40,319 nucleotides of DNA from Rhodospirillales bacterium (GCA_028291405.1 JAQGID010000214.1:1-40319); one strand, 5' to 3'; shown: positions 1 to 9,039, numbered from the stretch's first letter. Program-made: numbers and translations. Notes: a model not told the origin generated them from the letters alone.

Positions 1-504
1 GAGGCGGCGATCACCGACGGCGGCGGTTTCGGCTGGATCACGCCGCCGCGCCGCGACATTCTCGAGAAATACTGGCAGGGCGTGATGCTCGTGCCGGGGC
101 GCAGCCTGCTCGTCGGCCGCATCGACGGCGTCATCGCCGGTTCAGCGCAATTGATCCGCCAGCCGCGCAACAACGAGGCGCAGGCCTTCAGCGCCCAGCT
201 GATGAGCGTCTTCGTCGCGCCCTGGGCGCGGGGGCGCGGGCTGGGGCGGCTGCTGGTCGACGCCGCCGAGACGGCGGCGCGCGGCAACGGCATCGAGATC
301 ATCAATATCGACATTCGCGAGACCCAGACCGCCGCGATGCGCCTCTACGAGCGCGCCGGCTACATCCGCTGGGGAACGCACCCCGAATACGCGCTGGTGG
401 AGGGCGAGGTCCTCCGCGGCCATTACTACTACAAGCGCCTGACGGCCGACCGCGCCAGCGGGCAGACGGCGAGCGACCTGCGGCGCGGTGCGTTCCGGCG
501 ATGA
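1..504 (+). CDS. GNAT family N-acetyltransferase (5' truncated by window)
   Basis: The frame is open to the first base of the window, so the N-terminus lies outside; GTG 82 and ATG 85 are internal and not convincing starts. The visible 167 residues form the acetyl-CoA-binding part of a GNAT fold. The motif A loop reads [15 protein letters not shown], after a beta strand ([10 protein letters not shown]), and is followed by the motif B region ([20 protein letters not shown]). Members transfer an acetyl group from acetyl-CoA to amines; the substrate cannot be read from sequence. The stop overlaps the hisA start (ATGA at 501-504), so it is translationally coupled to the histidine genes. The link to histidine synthesis is positional only. 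Confidence 0.85.
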   Translation, partial: EAAITDGGGFGWITPPRRDILEKYWQGVMLVPGRSLLVGRIDGVIAGSAQLIRQPRNNEAQAFSAQLMSVFVAPWARGRGLGRLLVDAAETAARGNGIEIINIDIRETQTAAMRLYERAGYIRWGTHPEYALVEGEVLRGHYYYKRLTADRASGQTASDLRRGAFRR

Positions 505-1238
505 TCCTGTTCCCGGCGATCGATCTCAAGGGCGGCCAATGCGTCCGGCTGCTGCGCGGCGAGATGAGCGAGGCGACGGTGTTCAACGACGATCCGGCGG
601 CGCAGGCGCGCGACTTCGCCGCCGCCGGCTTCGAGTATCTCCATGTCGTCGATCTCGACGGCGCCTTCGCCGGCCGGCCGGTGAACGAGGCGGCGGTCGC
701 CGCGATCGTCGGCGCGACGCAATTGCCGGTCCAGCTCGGCGGTGGCATCCGCGACGCTGCGCGCATCGCGCATTGGCTCGACCGCGGCGTCACGCGGGTC
801 ATCCTCGGCACCGTCGCGCTGCGCGACCCGGCGCTCGTCAAGCGCGCCTGCAAGGATCATTCCGGACGCATCGTCGTCGGCATCGACGCGCGCGACGGCA
901 AGGTCGCGGTCGAGGGCTGGGCGGAGACCTCCGAGATGGCGGCTCTCGATCTCGCGCTGCGCTTCGAGGACGCCGGCGCCGCGGCGATCGTCTATACCGA
1001 CATCGACCGCGACGGCGCGCTCGGCGGCGCCAATGTCGCGGCGACGGCGGCGCTTGCCGAGGCGCTGACGACGCCGGTGATCGCCTCGGGCGGCGTCGGC
1101 TCGCTCGCCGATCTGCGGGCGCTGAAGGCGGTCGAGCCCAGCGGCATCGCGGGGGTCATCTGCGGCCGTGCCCTCTACGACGGGCGGATCGAGCCGCGCG
1201 CGGCCCTGGCGATCGTGCGGGGACGGCTGACATGCTGA
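501..1238 (+). CDS. hisA: Phosphoribosylformimino-5-aminoimidazole carboxamide ribotide isomerase HisA
   Basis: HisA opens the ribose ring of ProFAR to give PRFAR, an Amadori rearrangement in cytoplasmic histidine synthesis. The 245-residue protein is a (beta-alpha)8 barrel of normal family length. It begins [17 protein letters not shown] with the catalytic Asp at residue 8. The second acidic residue lies in the half-barrel repeat [10 protein letters not shown], and phosphate-binding glycine loops are present at QLGGGIRD and IASGGVGS. The ATG overlaps the stop of the upstream acetyltransferase gene by 4 bp, and the end overlaps hisF by 7 bp, which indicates one co-transcribed unit. Confidence 0.97.
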   Translation: MILFPAIDLKGGQCVRLLRGEMSEATVFNDDPAAQARDFAAAGFEYLHVVDLDGAFAGRPVNEAAVAAIVGATQLPVQLGGGIRDAARIAHWLDRGVTRVILGTVALRDPALVKRACKDHSGRIVVGIDARDGKVAVEGWAETSEMAALDLALRFEDAGAAAIVYTDIDRDGALGGANVAATAALAEALTTPVIASGGVGSLADLRALKAVEPSGIAGVICGRALYDGRIEPRAALAIVRGRLTC

Positions 1239-1990
1239 AGAAGCGCCTGATCCCCTGCCTCGACGTCAAGGACGGCCGGGTCGTCAAGGGCGTCAATTTC
1301 GTCGACCTCGTCGATGCCGGCGATCCGGTCGAGCAGGCGCGGCTCTACGACCGCGAGGGCGCCGACGAGCTCTGCTTCCTCGACATCACGGCGAGCCACG
1401 AGGAGCGCGCGACGCTCTACGACGTCGTCCGCCGCACCGCCGAGCAATGCTTCATGCCGCTGACCGTCGGCGGCGGCGTCCGCGTCGTCGAGGACGTCCG
1501 CCGCCTGCTCCTCGCCGGCGCCGACAAGGTCTCGATCAATACCGCCGCGGTGACGCGGCCGGAATTCGTCCGCGAAGCGGCGGAGAAATTCGGCCGGCAA
1601 TGCATCGTCGTCGCGGTGGACGCGAAATCCGTCGCGCCCGGCCGCTGGGAGGTCTTCACCCACGGCGGCCGCCGTGCCACCGGCCTCGACGCCATCGCCT
1701 GGACGCGGCAGATGGTCGAGTACGGCGCCGGGGAGATCCTGCTGACTTCGATGGACCGCGACGGCACGAAATCGGGCTTCGACATCGCGCTGACCCGCGC
1801 CGTCGCCGACGCCGTGACGGTGCCGGTGATCGCCTCCGGCGGCGTCGGCACGCTCGAGCATCTCGCCGCCGGCATCATCGAGGGCCACGCCTCGGCGGTG
1901 CTCGCCGCCTCGATCTTCCATTTCGGCACCTACCGGCTCGGCGAGGCGAAGGAATATCTCGCCGCCGCCAGCATTCCGATGCGGCTCTAG
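1232..1990 (+). CDS. hisF: Imidazole glycerol phosphate synthase cyclase subunit HisF
   Basis: HisF is the cyclase half of IGP synthase. It uses ammonia delivered by the HisH glutaminase to convert PRFAR to imidazole glycerol phosphate and AICAR. The 252-residue barrel starts [20 protein letters not shown], with catalytic Asp11 in the CLDVKDG motif and the second catalytic Asp in [13 protein letters not shown]. Phosphate loops are at VGGGVR and ASGGVGT. The frame is open further upstream, but ATG 1232 is chosen because the canonical HisF N-terminus begins there. The gene overlaps the end of hisA. HisH is not in the window and presumably lies upstream. Confidence 0.97.
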   Translation: MLKKRLIPCLDVKDGRVVKGVNFVDLVDAGDPVEQARLYDREGADELCFLDITASHEERATLYDVVRRTAEQCFMPLTVGGGVRVVEDVRRLLLAGADKVSINTAAVTRPEFVREAAEKFGRQCIVVAVDAKSVAPGRWEVFTHGGRRATGLDAIAWTRQMVEYGAGEILLTSMDRDGTKSGFDIALTRAVADAVTVPVIASGGVGTLEHLAAGIIEGHASAVLAASIFHFGTYRLGEAKEYLAAASIPMRL

Positions 1991-1991
1991 G

Positions 1992-2321
1992 ATGAGCGAG
2001 CAGGACCACGTCATCGAGCGGCTCTACGCCGCGATCCTCGAGCGGCGCACCGCAGACCCCGCGGTCTCCTACACCGCGAAGCTGTTCGGCCGCGGCACCG
2101 CGAAGATCGCGCAAAAGCTCGGCGAGGAAGCGGTCGAGACGGCGATCGAGGCGGTGCTCGGCAACCACGATTCGCTGATCGGCGAAAGCTCGGATCTGCT
2201 CTACCATCTGCTCGTGCTATGGGCCGACGCCGGCGTCACCCCGGCCGAGGTCTGGGCCGAGCTGCAGCGCCGCCAGGGCATCTCGGGCATCGCCGAGAAA
2301 CAGTCCCGCAAGGGAAGCTGA
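1992..2321 (+). CDS. hisE: Phosphoribosyl-ATP pyrophosphatase HisE
   Basis: HisE hydrolyses phosphoribosyl-ATP to phosphoribosyl-AMP and pyrophosphate, the second step of histidine synthesis. The 109-residue protein is the stand-alone MazG-like alpha-helical form, not a HisIE fusion. Its signature acidic helix reads [16 protein letters not shown] and is followed by [16 protein letters not shown], which supplies the metal-binding acidic residues. It starts one base after the hisF stop, so it belongs to the same transcript. Confidence 0.96.
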   Translation: MSEQDHVIERLYAAILERRTADPAVSYTAKLFGRGTAKIAQKLGEEAVETAIEAVLGNHDSLIGESSDLLYHLLVLWADAGVTPAEVWAELQRRQGISGIAEKQSRKGS

Positions 2322-2364
2322 GCCCGGCTCGGACGACCGATTGTTTCAATCTCGGGAGGATGGC

Positions 2365-2727
2365 ATGGTCTACGACCGCAACAACATCTTCGCGCGGATC
2401 CTGCGCGGCGAGATTCCCTGTCGCAAGCTCTACGAGGACGAGCATGTCCTCGCGTTCCACGACATCAATCCGCAGGCGCCGACCCATATCCTGGTGATTC
2501 CCAAGGGCGAATACGTCTCCTTCGACGATTTCTCGCAGAATGCCCCCGGCGCCGAGATCGCCGCCTTCTGCCGCGCCGCCGGCCGCATCGCCCGCGAGAA
2601 CGGGCTCGACGGGCCGGGCTATCGCATCCTTGCCAATCACGGGGCCGCGGCGCATCAGGAGGTGCCGCACTTCCACCTTCACATTTTCGCCGGGCGCCTG
2701 CTGGGGCCAATGCTCGTCAAGGATTGA
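2365..2727 (+). CDS. HIT family (HINT-like) purine nucleotide hydrolase
   Basis: This is a 120-residue histidine triad protein. The triad H102-F-H104-L-H106 (PHFHLHIFAG) is intact, and the N-terminal NIFARILRGEIPCRKLYED is typical of the HINT branch, whose members cleave AMP-lysine and related phosphoramidates. ATG 2365 is preferred over an in-frame TTG at 2341 because GGGAGGA lies 4 bases upstream and homologues start at MVYD. A HIT gene directly behind hisE is a recurring arrangement in alphaproteobacteria. It ends 11 bp before the converging glgX stop. Confidence 0.93.
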   Translation: MVYDRNNIFARILRGEIPCRKLYEDEHVLAFHDINPQAPTHILVIPKGEYVSFDDFSQNAPGAEIAAFCRAAGRIARENGLDGPGYRILANHGAAAHQEVPHFHLHIFAGRLLGPMLVKD

Positions 2728-2738
2728 CGACCTCCGCG

Positions 2739-4871
2739 TCACGCATCGTCGAGCTGAAAAGCGAAGAGCAGAAGCGAGCGGCCCGTGACGTCGTAGGTCT
2801 CGCCGGTAGCGAAGCTGCCGCGCTCGACCTCCTCGATGTTGGTATCGATCAGCAGCTTCCAGCGTGAGCCGCCGGCGCATTCCGGGAAGGTGAACTGCAC
2901 CATGTCGTGATGCGCGTTGAGGATCATCAGCATCGTCGCGTCGCGGCCGCGGCGGCGGATGCCGGTCTCCTGGGCCCGCCCGTCCATCAACATGCCGAAG
3001 CAGCGCATGTTGCCGTCGTCCCATTCCTCGTCCTTGATCTCGCTGCCGTTGGCATTGATCCAGGTGACGTCCTTGACGCCGAGCTCCTCGTTGTAGCTGC
3101 CGGTCAGGAAGCGGCTGCGACGCAGGATCGGATAGTCGTGGCGCAGCTTCGTCAGCGTCTGGACGAAGCGGGTCAGCGACTTGCCCTTCTCGCCGATCTC
3201 CCAGTCGAGCCAGCTGATTTCGTCGTCCTGGCAATAGGCGTTGTTGTTGCCCTGCTGCGTCCGCGCGAACTCGTCGCCGGCGAGCAGCATCGGCGTCCCC
3301 TGCGAGAGCAGCAGCGTCCCCAGCATGTTGCGCAGCTGGCGCTGGCGCAGCGCATTGATTTCGGGATCGTCGGTCTCACCCTCGACGCCGCAGTTCCACG
3401 AGCGGTTGTCCGAGCTGCCGTCGTTGTTGTCCTCGCCGTTCGCCTCGTTGTGCTTGTCGTTGTAGGTCACGAGGTCGTTGAGGGTGAAGCCGTCGTGGGC
3501 GGTGGCGAAATTGACGCAGGCCCAGGGCTTGCGGCCGCAATGATTGAACATGTCGCCCGAGGCGCAGAGCCGCGGCGCCAGTGCCGAGGCCGGCGCTTCG
3601 CCCTTCCAGAAGTCGCGGGCGGTGTCGCGGTATTTGTCGTTCCACTCGCCCCAGCCCGGCGGAAAGGCGCCGACCTGATAGCCGCCGGGGCCGCAATCCC
3701 AGGGCTCGGCGATCAGCTTGACCTTGGCGAGGGTCGGATCCTGGCTGCAGGCCTTGAGGAAGCCGCTCTGGTTGTCGAACCCGTTCGTCTCGCGGGCGAG
3801 GATCGTCCCGAGGTCGAATCGGAACCCGTCGACATGCATCTCCTGCACCCAGTAGCGCAAACTGTCGGTGACCATCTGGATGACGCGCGGGTGCGAGACG
3901 TTGAGCGTGTTCCCGGTGCCGGTGTCGTTGATGTAGAAGCGCTTCTCCTCGGGCATCAGGCGGTAGTAGGAGGCGTTGTCGATGCCCTTGAACGACAGCG
4001 TCGCGCCGCGCTCGTTGCCTTCCGCCGTATGGTTGTAGACGACGTCGAGGATGACCTCGAGACCGGCCTCGTGAAACCGCGAGACCATCTCCTTGAACTC
4101 GGCGAGGCTGCGCGCGACGTTGGCGGCATAGCGTGGATCCGGCGCGAAGAAGCCGATCGAGTTGTAGCCCCAGTAGTTGGTCAGCCCTTTCTCGAGCAAA
4201 TGGCTGTCGTTGATGAAAGTATGGACCGGCAGCAGCTCGACCGAGGTGACGCCGAGCGACTTGATGTATTGCACGACCTCCTTGGTGCCGAGCCCGGCAT
4301 AGGTGCCGCGCAGATGCTCCGGTACCGCCGGGTGGCGCTTGGTGTAACCGCGGACATGCGTCTCGTAGACGATGGTGTGCGGCCACGGCACGGCTCGATT
4401 GCCCGCCTCGCCGGCCCAGTCGAAGTTGGGATCGACGACGACGCATTTCGGCATGAAAGGGGCGCTGTCGCGCTCGTCGAAGGTGAGATCGTCGCCCTCG
4501 GCGCCGATCGTATAGCCGAAGCAGGCGTGGTCCCAGGTGAGCTCGCCGACATGGGCGCGGGCATAAGGATCGAGCAGCAGCTTGTTCGGATTGAAGCGGT
4601 GCCCCGCCTCGGGCTCGTAGGGTCCATGGACGCGATAGCCGTAGTACTGGCCCGGCCCGATATCGGGGACATAGCCGTGCCAGATCTCGTCGGTGTATTC
4701 CGGCAGCTCGATCCGTTCGATCTCGCGCTTGCCGTCGCCGCCGAAGAGGCAGATCTCGACCTTCGTCGCATTCGCCGAGAACAGCGCGAAATTGACGCCT
4801 TGGCCGTCCCAGCTCGCGCCGAGCGGAAAGGGCAAGCCTTCACGGATGCGTGCCTTGGAGACTTCGGCCAT
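2739..4871 (-). CDS. glgX: Glycogen debranching enzyme GlgX (isoamylase-type)
   Basis: GlgX hydrolyses alpha-1,6 branch linkages of glycogen limit dextrins. The 710-residue protein has an N-terminal CBM48/E-set domain (about 10-120, LPFPLGASWDGQGVNFALFS), a GH13 barrel and a C-terminal beta domain. GH13 conserved regions are all visible: DVVYNH, GFRFDLG (nucleophile Asp), AEPWD (acid/base Glu) and TAHDG. The start is placed at 4871 (MAEVSKARIREG) because GGGAG lies 8 bases upstream; an in-frame ATG 57 bases earlier adds unrelated sequence. No other glycogen gene is nearby. A candidate EcfG-type promoter lies about 60 bases upstream. Confidence 0.95.
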   Translation of the reverse strand: MAEVSKARIREGLPFPLGASWDGQGVNFALFSANATKVEICLFGGDGKREIERIELPEYTDEIWHGYVPDIGPGQYYGYRVHGPYEPEAGHRFNPNKLLLDPYARAHVGELTWDHACFGYTIGAEGDDLTFDERDSAPFMPKCVVVDPNFDWAGEAGNRAVPWPHTIVYETHVRGYTKRHPAVPEHLRGTYAGLGTKEVVQYIKSLGVTSVELLPVHTFINDSHLLEKGLTNYWGYNSIGFFAPDPRYAANVARSLAEFKEMVSRFHEAGLEVILDVVYNHTAEGNERGATLSFKGIDNASYYRLMPEEKRFYINDTGTGNTLNVSHPRVIQMVTDSLRYWVQEMHVDGFRFDLGTILARETNGFDNQSGFLKACSQDPTLAKVKLIAEPWDCGPGGYQVGAFPPGWGEWNDKYRDTARDFWKGEAPASALAPRLCASGDMFNHCGRKPWACVNFATAHDGFTLNDLVTYNDKHNEANGEDNNDGSSDNRSWNCGVEGETDDPEINALRQRQLRNMLGTLLLSQGTPMLLAGDEFARTQQGNNNAYCQDDEISWLDWEIGEKGKSLTRFVQTLTKLRHDYPILRRSRFLTGSYNEELGVKDVTWINANGSEIKDEEWDDGNMRCFGMLMDGRAQETGIRRRGRDATMLMILNAHHDMVQFTFPECAGGSRWKLLIDTNIEEVERGSFATGETYDVTGRSLLLFAFQLDDA

Positions 4872-4933
4872 CGCGACTCCCACCGATATGATTGCTGACG
4901 GGTGCCGTCCGGATCGCGGACGTGCCATAGCCC

Positions 4934-4959
4934 AACAGGAAACCGGCGCGGCGGGTTCC
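4934..4959 (-). promoter_or_regulatory. Candidate EcfG (general stress) promoter of glgX
   Basis: Read on the minus strand, GGAAC (4959-4955) is followed after exactly 17 bases by TGTT (4937-4934). The known EcfG consensus in alphaproteobacteria is GGAAC-N16/17-CGTT, so there is one mismatch. It lies 62 bases before the glgX ATG, and a NepR-like gene sits next door. This is inference from a short motif. Confidence 0.3.
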
Positions 4960-5087
4960 GCCGACGAAAGCGGAAAGCGGCAGGCCCGCGGAAGCAGATC
5001 GATCGGGACCGGAACGCGATTCCGGCTATTTTTTATAGGTCCGCCATCGCTCTCGACGGTGGCCGGGACGTTGACCGAACGGAGGCG

Positions 5088-5285
5088 CTATTTCCGCAGC
5101 AGATCTTTCAGGCGCTGCGGCACCGGCTCGCCGAGCACATGGTCGTAAAGCGCCTCGAGCACCGATTTTCCATTCGTCTCGCCGGCCAGAAACTCACGGA
5201 TCTGCGAGTCCGTCGAGGCGGGATCGACGGTGTCGCTGGACGGCTGATGCGACGCGACGGGGCGAGACTTTCGGCTGCTCGTCAT
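5088..5285 (-). CDS. NepR-like small protein (putative anti-sigma factor)
   Basis: This is a 65-residue polar protein with a disordered N-terminal half and a C-terminal helix pair, GKSVLEALYDHVLGEPVP followed by QRLKDLLRK. The pattern G-x3-L-x3-YD-x2-x2-EPVP-x5-LL is that of NepR, the anti-sigma factor that holds EcfG until phospho-PhyR titrates it. Strong RBS GGAGG lies 7 bases before ATG 5285. No ecfG or phyR gene is in the window, so it is either a stand-alone paralogue or only NepR-like. A histidine kinase gene lies directly upstream in the same direction, 74 bp away. The family call rests on a short motif. Confidence 0.5.
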   Translation of the reverse strand: MTSSRKSRPVASHQPSSDTVDPASTDSQIREFLAGETNGKSVLEALYDHVLGEPVPQRLKDLLRK

Positions 5286-5357
5286 GCTTTTCCTCCGCAG
5301 GTCGGCTCAACGCCCGGCGAACCAAAGATAGCGGTTGCCGATAAGAGATCAACTTGA

Positions 5358-5381
5358 GATCACGCGCGCAGACGCGTGATC
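5358..5381 (-). terminator. Hairpin at the 3' end of the histidine kinase gene
   Basis: A perfect 9-bp inverted repeat (GATCACGCG / CGCGTGATC, 6-base loop) spans the last codons and stop of the kinase gene. There is no clear U-run on the minus strand, so it may be a weak terminator or an mRNA end-stabilising hairpin. Confidence 0.35.
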
Positions 5382-6784
5382 GGTTTGTTGACCCGATCGG
5401 ATATGCCGTGTCCGCTCGGCGGCGACAAAGCCGCGGCGGGAAAGACGAGACGGCAAAGGGTGCCCTCGCCCGATGCGCTGGTAACGGTGAAGGCGGCGCC
5501 GTGCAGATCGGCGAGGCGTTTGCAGAGCGACAGGCCGAGACCGACCCCGTCGGTTTCCTGGGTCAGCGGCGTCGCCAGGCGAACGAAGGGCAGCATGGCG
5601 CGGGGAATGTCGGCGGGATCCATGCCGATCCCGGTATCGGCCACCGAGAGGACGGTGCCGCCGTTCGGGGCCTGCCCGAGGGTGACGGTGATCGCGCCGC
5701 CGGGCGGCGTGAACTTCGTCGCGTTGGACAGCAGGTTGAGCAGGATCTGGCGGAGCTTGGTCTCGTCGCCGCGGAGACGACCGCTGCCCACGCCCGGCGC
5801 CCAGTTGATGTGCTGCTGCTTCGCCTCGGCGCGCGGCCGGATCAGTGCGATGCAATGTTCCACCAGCCGGACGAGATCGACCTCGCTCTCGCGCAGCGTC
5901 AGCATGCCGGCCTCGCCTTGCGAGAGGTCGAGGATCTCGTTGACGAGCGCCAGCAGATGCTCGCCGCTGCGATGCACGTAGGTTGCGTATTCGAGGTATT
6001 TCGGATGGCCGAGCGCGCCGAAGATCTGCTCGCGCATCGTCTCGGAGAAGCCGAGGATCGCATTGAGCGGCGTCTTGAGCTCATGGCTCAAATGCCCGAG
6101 CGTACTCCATTGTGCCTTGCGCGTCGCATCGAGCTCGGTGCGGGTCGAGAAGAGCGAATCGTTGAGGGCGGCATTGGCGATCTGCAGGACGAGCGAGCGC
6201 CGAGTCGATTTATTCGCGCTGGCGGCGGCGCCGATGATGACGCTGAGATAGGCCCCCATCAGCAGGCCGATGCCGACGAAGTCACGCTGCAGCGTCGCGA
6301 TGCAGGCGATGGAGAGCGACAGCACGAAGGGGACGACGTAGCCGACGAATGCCGGCAGATAGGCCGAGAGCGAGGTCAGCCCCCCAGCCGTCATGCCGGC
6401 GGCGATCGCGGCGAGGAAGAAGAATTCGCGCTCTTGGGCGAAGCTCGGCAAGATCGCGCATAACATGGCCCAGATCAGTCCAGAGGCGACGGCGCCAGCC
6501 GTGAACAGGCGCGCCTCGGAGAGCGCATCCCCGCCCTTCCCTGCCCTGTAGCGACGGCACAGCGCGAGGCGAAGAGCGACGACAATCCAGCTGATCGCCA
6601 ACCAGGCGAGGAGGAATATGAATGGGATCGCGTCCCACAGAACGGCGACTACGACGAGTGCCGCGAGACCGTTGACGGGAATCGCGAAAGCGGCGCCGTG
6701 CAGAAGCTTCACCTGCTCGATCAAGACCTGGTCGGGCAGTCGAGCCGTCGACACGGCCAACTCCGGAAGTGCTGACTTGGACAT
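5360..6784 (-). CDS. Membrane sensor histidine kinase (HisKA/HATPase_c)
   Basis: This is a 474-residue kinase. Residues about 35-190 hold five or six hydrophobic segments with short loops and no sizeable periplasmic domain, so it probably senses something in or at the membrane. The dimerisation/phosphorylation helix carries His234 in HLSHELKTPLNAILGFSE. The ATPase domain has the N-box (NLLSNATKF), G1 (DTGIGM) and G2 (GVGLGLSL). No response regulator gene is in the window, so the partner is encoded elsewhere. The NepR-like gene downstream suggests, but does not prove, a stress-signalling role. No good Shine-Dalgarno is visible before ATG 6784. A TTAA-N7-TTAA site lies 45 bases upstream. Confidence 0.93.
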   Translation of the reverse strand: MSKSALPELAVSTARLPDQVLIEQVKLLHGAAFAIPVNGLAALVVVAVLWDAIPFIFLLAWLAISWIVVALRLALCRRYRAGKGGDALSEARLFTAGAVASGLIWAMLCAILPSFAQEREFFFLAAIAAGMTAGGLTSLSAYLPAFVGYVVPFVLSLSIACIATLQRDFVGIGLLMGAYLSVIIGAAASANKSTRRSLVLQIANAALNDSLFSTRTELDATRKAQWSTLGHLSHELKTPLNAILGFSETMREQIFGALGHPKYLEYATYVHRSGEHLLALVNEILDLSQGEAGMLTLRESEVDLVRLVEHCIALIRPRAEAKQQHINWAPGVGSGRLRGDETKLRQILLNLLSNATKFTPPGGAITVTLGQAPNGGTVLSVADTGIGMDPADIPRAMLPFVRLATPLTQETDGVGLGLSLCKRLADLHGAAFTVTSASGEGTLCRLVFPAAALSPPSGHGISDRVNKPITRLRA

Positions 6785-6828
6785 CGCCGGTTTTGCTGAG
6801 GATCAACCAGACGTTTAGCGGACGCCGC

Positions 6829-6843
6829 TTAAGGAGTCCTTAA
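6829..6843. promoter_or_regulatory. Perfect TTAA-N7-TTAA palindrome, candidate CtrA site
   Basis: TTAAGGAGTCCTTAA is a perfect palindrome with one central base and fits the CtrA box TTAA-N7-TTAA. It sits 45 bases upstream of the histidine kinase start and overlaps the stop codon of the ion-channel remnant. AT-rich words like this are rare in such GC-rich DNA. Assignment to CtrA is inference. Confidence 0.35.
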
Positions 6844-7125
6844 ACCGGCCCCTCCTGGCGCGGTTTGCGGCGCGCACTCGACTCCTCTTCCGCACGATCC
6901 TGCGGTTTCGCGCGATGCATCGGCCGGTAGCGCTCCATCGCGAGATAGGTGAACGAGGCAGACCAGCCGATCAGCACGAGGCCGTTGAGCGCCTCGACGC
7001 CGGCGATCAGTCTGAGACCGCGGGGTCGGGTAATAGTCGCCGAGCCCGAGCGAGGTGAAGGTCACGGCGGAGAAATAAACGCTGTCCCGGACGAGCACCG
7101 TCGCGACGACCATCGAGATGATCAT
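6840..7125 (-). pseudogene. Two-TM potassium-channel-like gene, frameshifted and internally shortened
   Basis: From ATG 7125 the minus strand reads MIISMVVATVLVRD, then SVYFSAVTFTSLGLGDYYPT, a typical pore helix and selectivity filter of a two-TM ion channel (Ion_trans_2). After the filter the frame changes at a CCCC run near 7022-7025. The natural continuation is in another frame, LRLIAGVEALNGLVLIGWSA then SFTYLAMERYRPMHR, ending at TAA 6840. Removing one C would restore one frame. The first helix also runs almost straight into the pore helix, where related proteins have tens more residues, which suggests an internal deletion. A sequencing error could explain the frameshift but not the shortening. 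Confidence 0.6.
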
Positions 7126-7221
7126 GCGCCGCCACTACCAGATCGAGGCGGCGGCGGCCCGGCCGAGCCAAGCTGGATGCGGCCGTTTCGCCTGTTGCCC
7201 GAAGTCGATCCTTGGTTAACC

Positions 7222-9039
7222 ATGAACGCCTGCGGCCGTCGATCCCGCGGGACTGCGTGGGACACTTGGGCAGCGAGGTGTGGTTTGGCAATCAATTCCC
7301 CGGCGCCATCGCCGCGATTCTTCATCGCGGTTTTGCTTTGCCTGATCGTTATCCGCGCGCCGGCATGGGCGCAGCCGATGCCGGAGCCGATGACCGGCGT
7401 CACGGCGAAGCAGATGGCCGTGGCCCCGCACGACATGATCGTCGCCGCCGAGCCGCTTGCCGCCGCCGCCGGCCGCGACATCCTGCGTGAGGGCGGCTCG
7501 GCGGTCGACGCGGCGATCGCGATCCAGATGATCCTCAACCTCGTCGAGCCGCAATCCTCGGGTATCGGCGGCGGCGCCTTCATCCTGTATTATTCGGCGA
7601 AATCCGGCACGGTGCAGAGCTACGACGGCCGCGAGACCGCGCCGGCGGCGGCGACGCCGGATCGTTTTCTCGGCCCGGACGGCAAGCCGCGCGGTTTCTG
7701 GGACGCGGTGATCGGCGGCCGTTCGGTCGGGGTTCCCGGCCTACTGCGAGCGCTCGAGCTGGCGCATTCCCAGCACGGAAAATTGCCTTGGGCGCGGCTC
7801 CTCGCGCCGGCGATCGCGTTGGCCGACGGCGGCTTCGCGGTCTCGCCGCGATTGCACGCCGAGCTCGCGATGGATACCTCGCTGCCCCGCTTCGAGCCGG
7901 CGCGCGGCTATTTCTACAAGCCGGACGGGACGGCCAAGGACGTCGGGACGGTGCTCGTCAACCCGGCTTTCGCGGCGACGCTGCGCGCGATCGCGGCGGA
8001 CGGCGCGGACGCCTTCTATTCCGGCCGCATCGCTGCGGATATCGCCGCGGCGGTGACCGGCGCGCCCGTCAATCCCGGCGACCTCACGATTGCCGATCTT
8101 GCCGGCTACCGCGCCAAGGAGCGCGAGCCGGTCTGCGCTCCCTACCGTGCCTATCGGGTCTGCGGCATGGGGCCGCCGAGCTCGGGCGGCGTCACGCTGC
8201 TCGAGATCCTCGGGATGCTCGAAAATTTCGACATGAAGGCGCCGCCGGGCTCGGTCCAGGCCGTGCATCTCTACGCCGAGGCGGCGGCGCTCGCCTATGC
8301 CGACCGCGAACGTTACCTCGCGGACGGCGATTTCCTGCCGGTTCCGATCCACGGATTGCTCGACCGCGAGTATCTCAAGCGCCGCGCCGCGCTGATCGAT
8401 CCGCTGCACGCGGCGACGACAGTCACCGCCGGCGAGCCGCCGATGAAGGCGGGCTGGAATTTCGAGGCGGGCGAGGCGCTCGAGCTGCCCTCGACCAGCC
8501 AGATCTCGATCGTCGACGGCGAGGGTAACGCGCTTGCGATGACGACGAGCATCGAGACGATGTTCGGCTCGCACCAGCTGGTCGACGGTTTCCTGCTCAA
8601 CAACGAGCTCACCGATTTCTCCTTCCTTCCCGAGCGCGACGGCAAGCCGGTGGCGAATCGCGTCGAAGGCGGCAAGCGGCCGCGCAGCGCTATGGCCCCG
8701 ACCCTGATCTTCGACGGCGCGGGGCGGCTTTTCATGGTGGTGGGCTCGCCCGGGGGGCCGCCGATCATCAATTACGTCGGCAAGACCGTGGTCGGCGTGA
8801 TCGACGGCGGCCTCGACATACAAAGTGCCATCGACCTGCCCAACATCTCGAACCGCGGCACCGCCGTGGTCGTCGAGCGCGGCGCCGCAACGGAAAAGCT
8901 GCGGCAAGGTCTCGCCGAGCTCGGCCATGTCGTGCAACAGAGCGACTTCAACAGCGGCCTTGCCGGCATCGTCGTGACGCCGCAGGGTCTGACCGGCGGC
9001 GCCGATCCGCGCCGCGAAGGCGTCGCGCTGGGGGATTGA
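7222..9039 (+). CDS. ggt: Gamma-glutamyltransferase (secreted)
   Basis: This enzyme cleaves gamma-glutamyl bonds of glutathione and transfers the glutamyl group to amino acids or water. The precursor self-cleaves in the periplasm into large and small subunits. The signal peptide ends near APAWA-QP after the hydrophobic run FFIAVLLCLIVI. The catalytic/autoprocessing Thr is at about residue 425 in PSTSQISIVDGEGNA; a Gln stands where the E. coli enzyme has His after the two Thr. Also present are GKRPRSAMAPT, the oxyanion loop SPGGPPIINYV and a C-terminal DPRREG. ATG 7222 gives a long leader; TTG 7285, with GAGG upstream and a 28-residue signal peptide, is a reasonable alternative start. Confidence 0.94.
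   Translation: MNACGRRSRGTAWDTWAARCGLAINSPAPSPRFFIAVLLCLIVIRAPAWAQPMPEPMTGVTAKQMAVAPHDMIVAAEPLAAAAGRDILREGGSAVDAAIAIQMILNLVEPQSSGIGGGAFILYYSAKSGTVQSYDGRETAPAAATPDRFLGPDGKPRGFWDAVIGGRSVGVPGLLRALELAHSQHGKLPWARLLAPAIALADGGFAVSPRLHAELAMDTSLPRFEPARGYFYKPDGTAKDVGTVLVNPAFAATLRAIAADGADAFYSGRIAADIAAAVTGAPVNPGDLTIADLAGYRAKEREPVCAPYRAYRVCGMGPPSSGGVTLLEILGMLENFDMKAPPGSVQAVHLYAEAAALAYADRERYLADGDFLPVPIHGLLDREYLKRRAALIDPLHAATTVTAGEPPMKAGWNFEAGEALELPSTSQISIVDGEGNALAMTTSIETMFGSHQLVDGFLLNNELTDFSFLPERDGKPVANRVEGGKRPRSAMAPTLIFDGAGRLFMVVGSPGGPPIINYVGKTVVGVIDGGLDIQSAIDLPNISNRGTAVVVERGAATEKLRQGLAELGHVVQQSDFNSGLAGIVVTPQGLTGGADPRREGVALGD

Noticed and set aside
2341-2364. TTG start for the HIT protein
   Set aside because: ATG 2365 has a clear GGGAGGA and gives the family N-terminus; the eight extra residues are not HIT-like.
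5009-5035. Hairpin CCGGAA/TTCCGG followed by TTTTTT on the plus strand
   Set aside because: It looks like a terminator, but no plus-strand gene precedes it and both neighbouring genes are on the minus strand. Possibly coincidental or part of a promoter.
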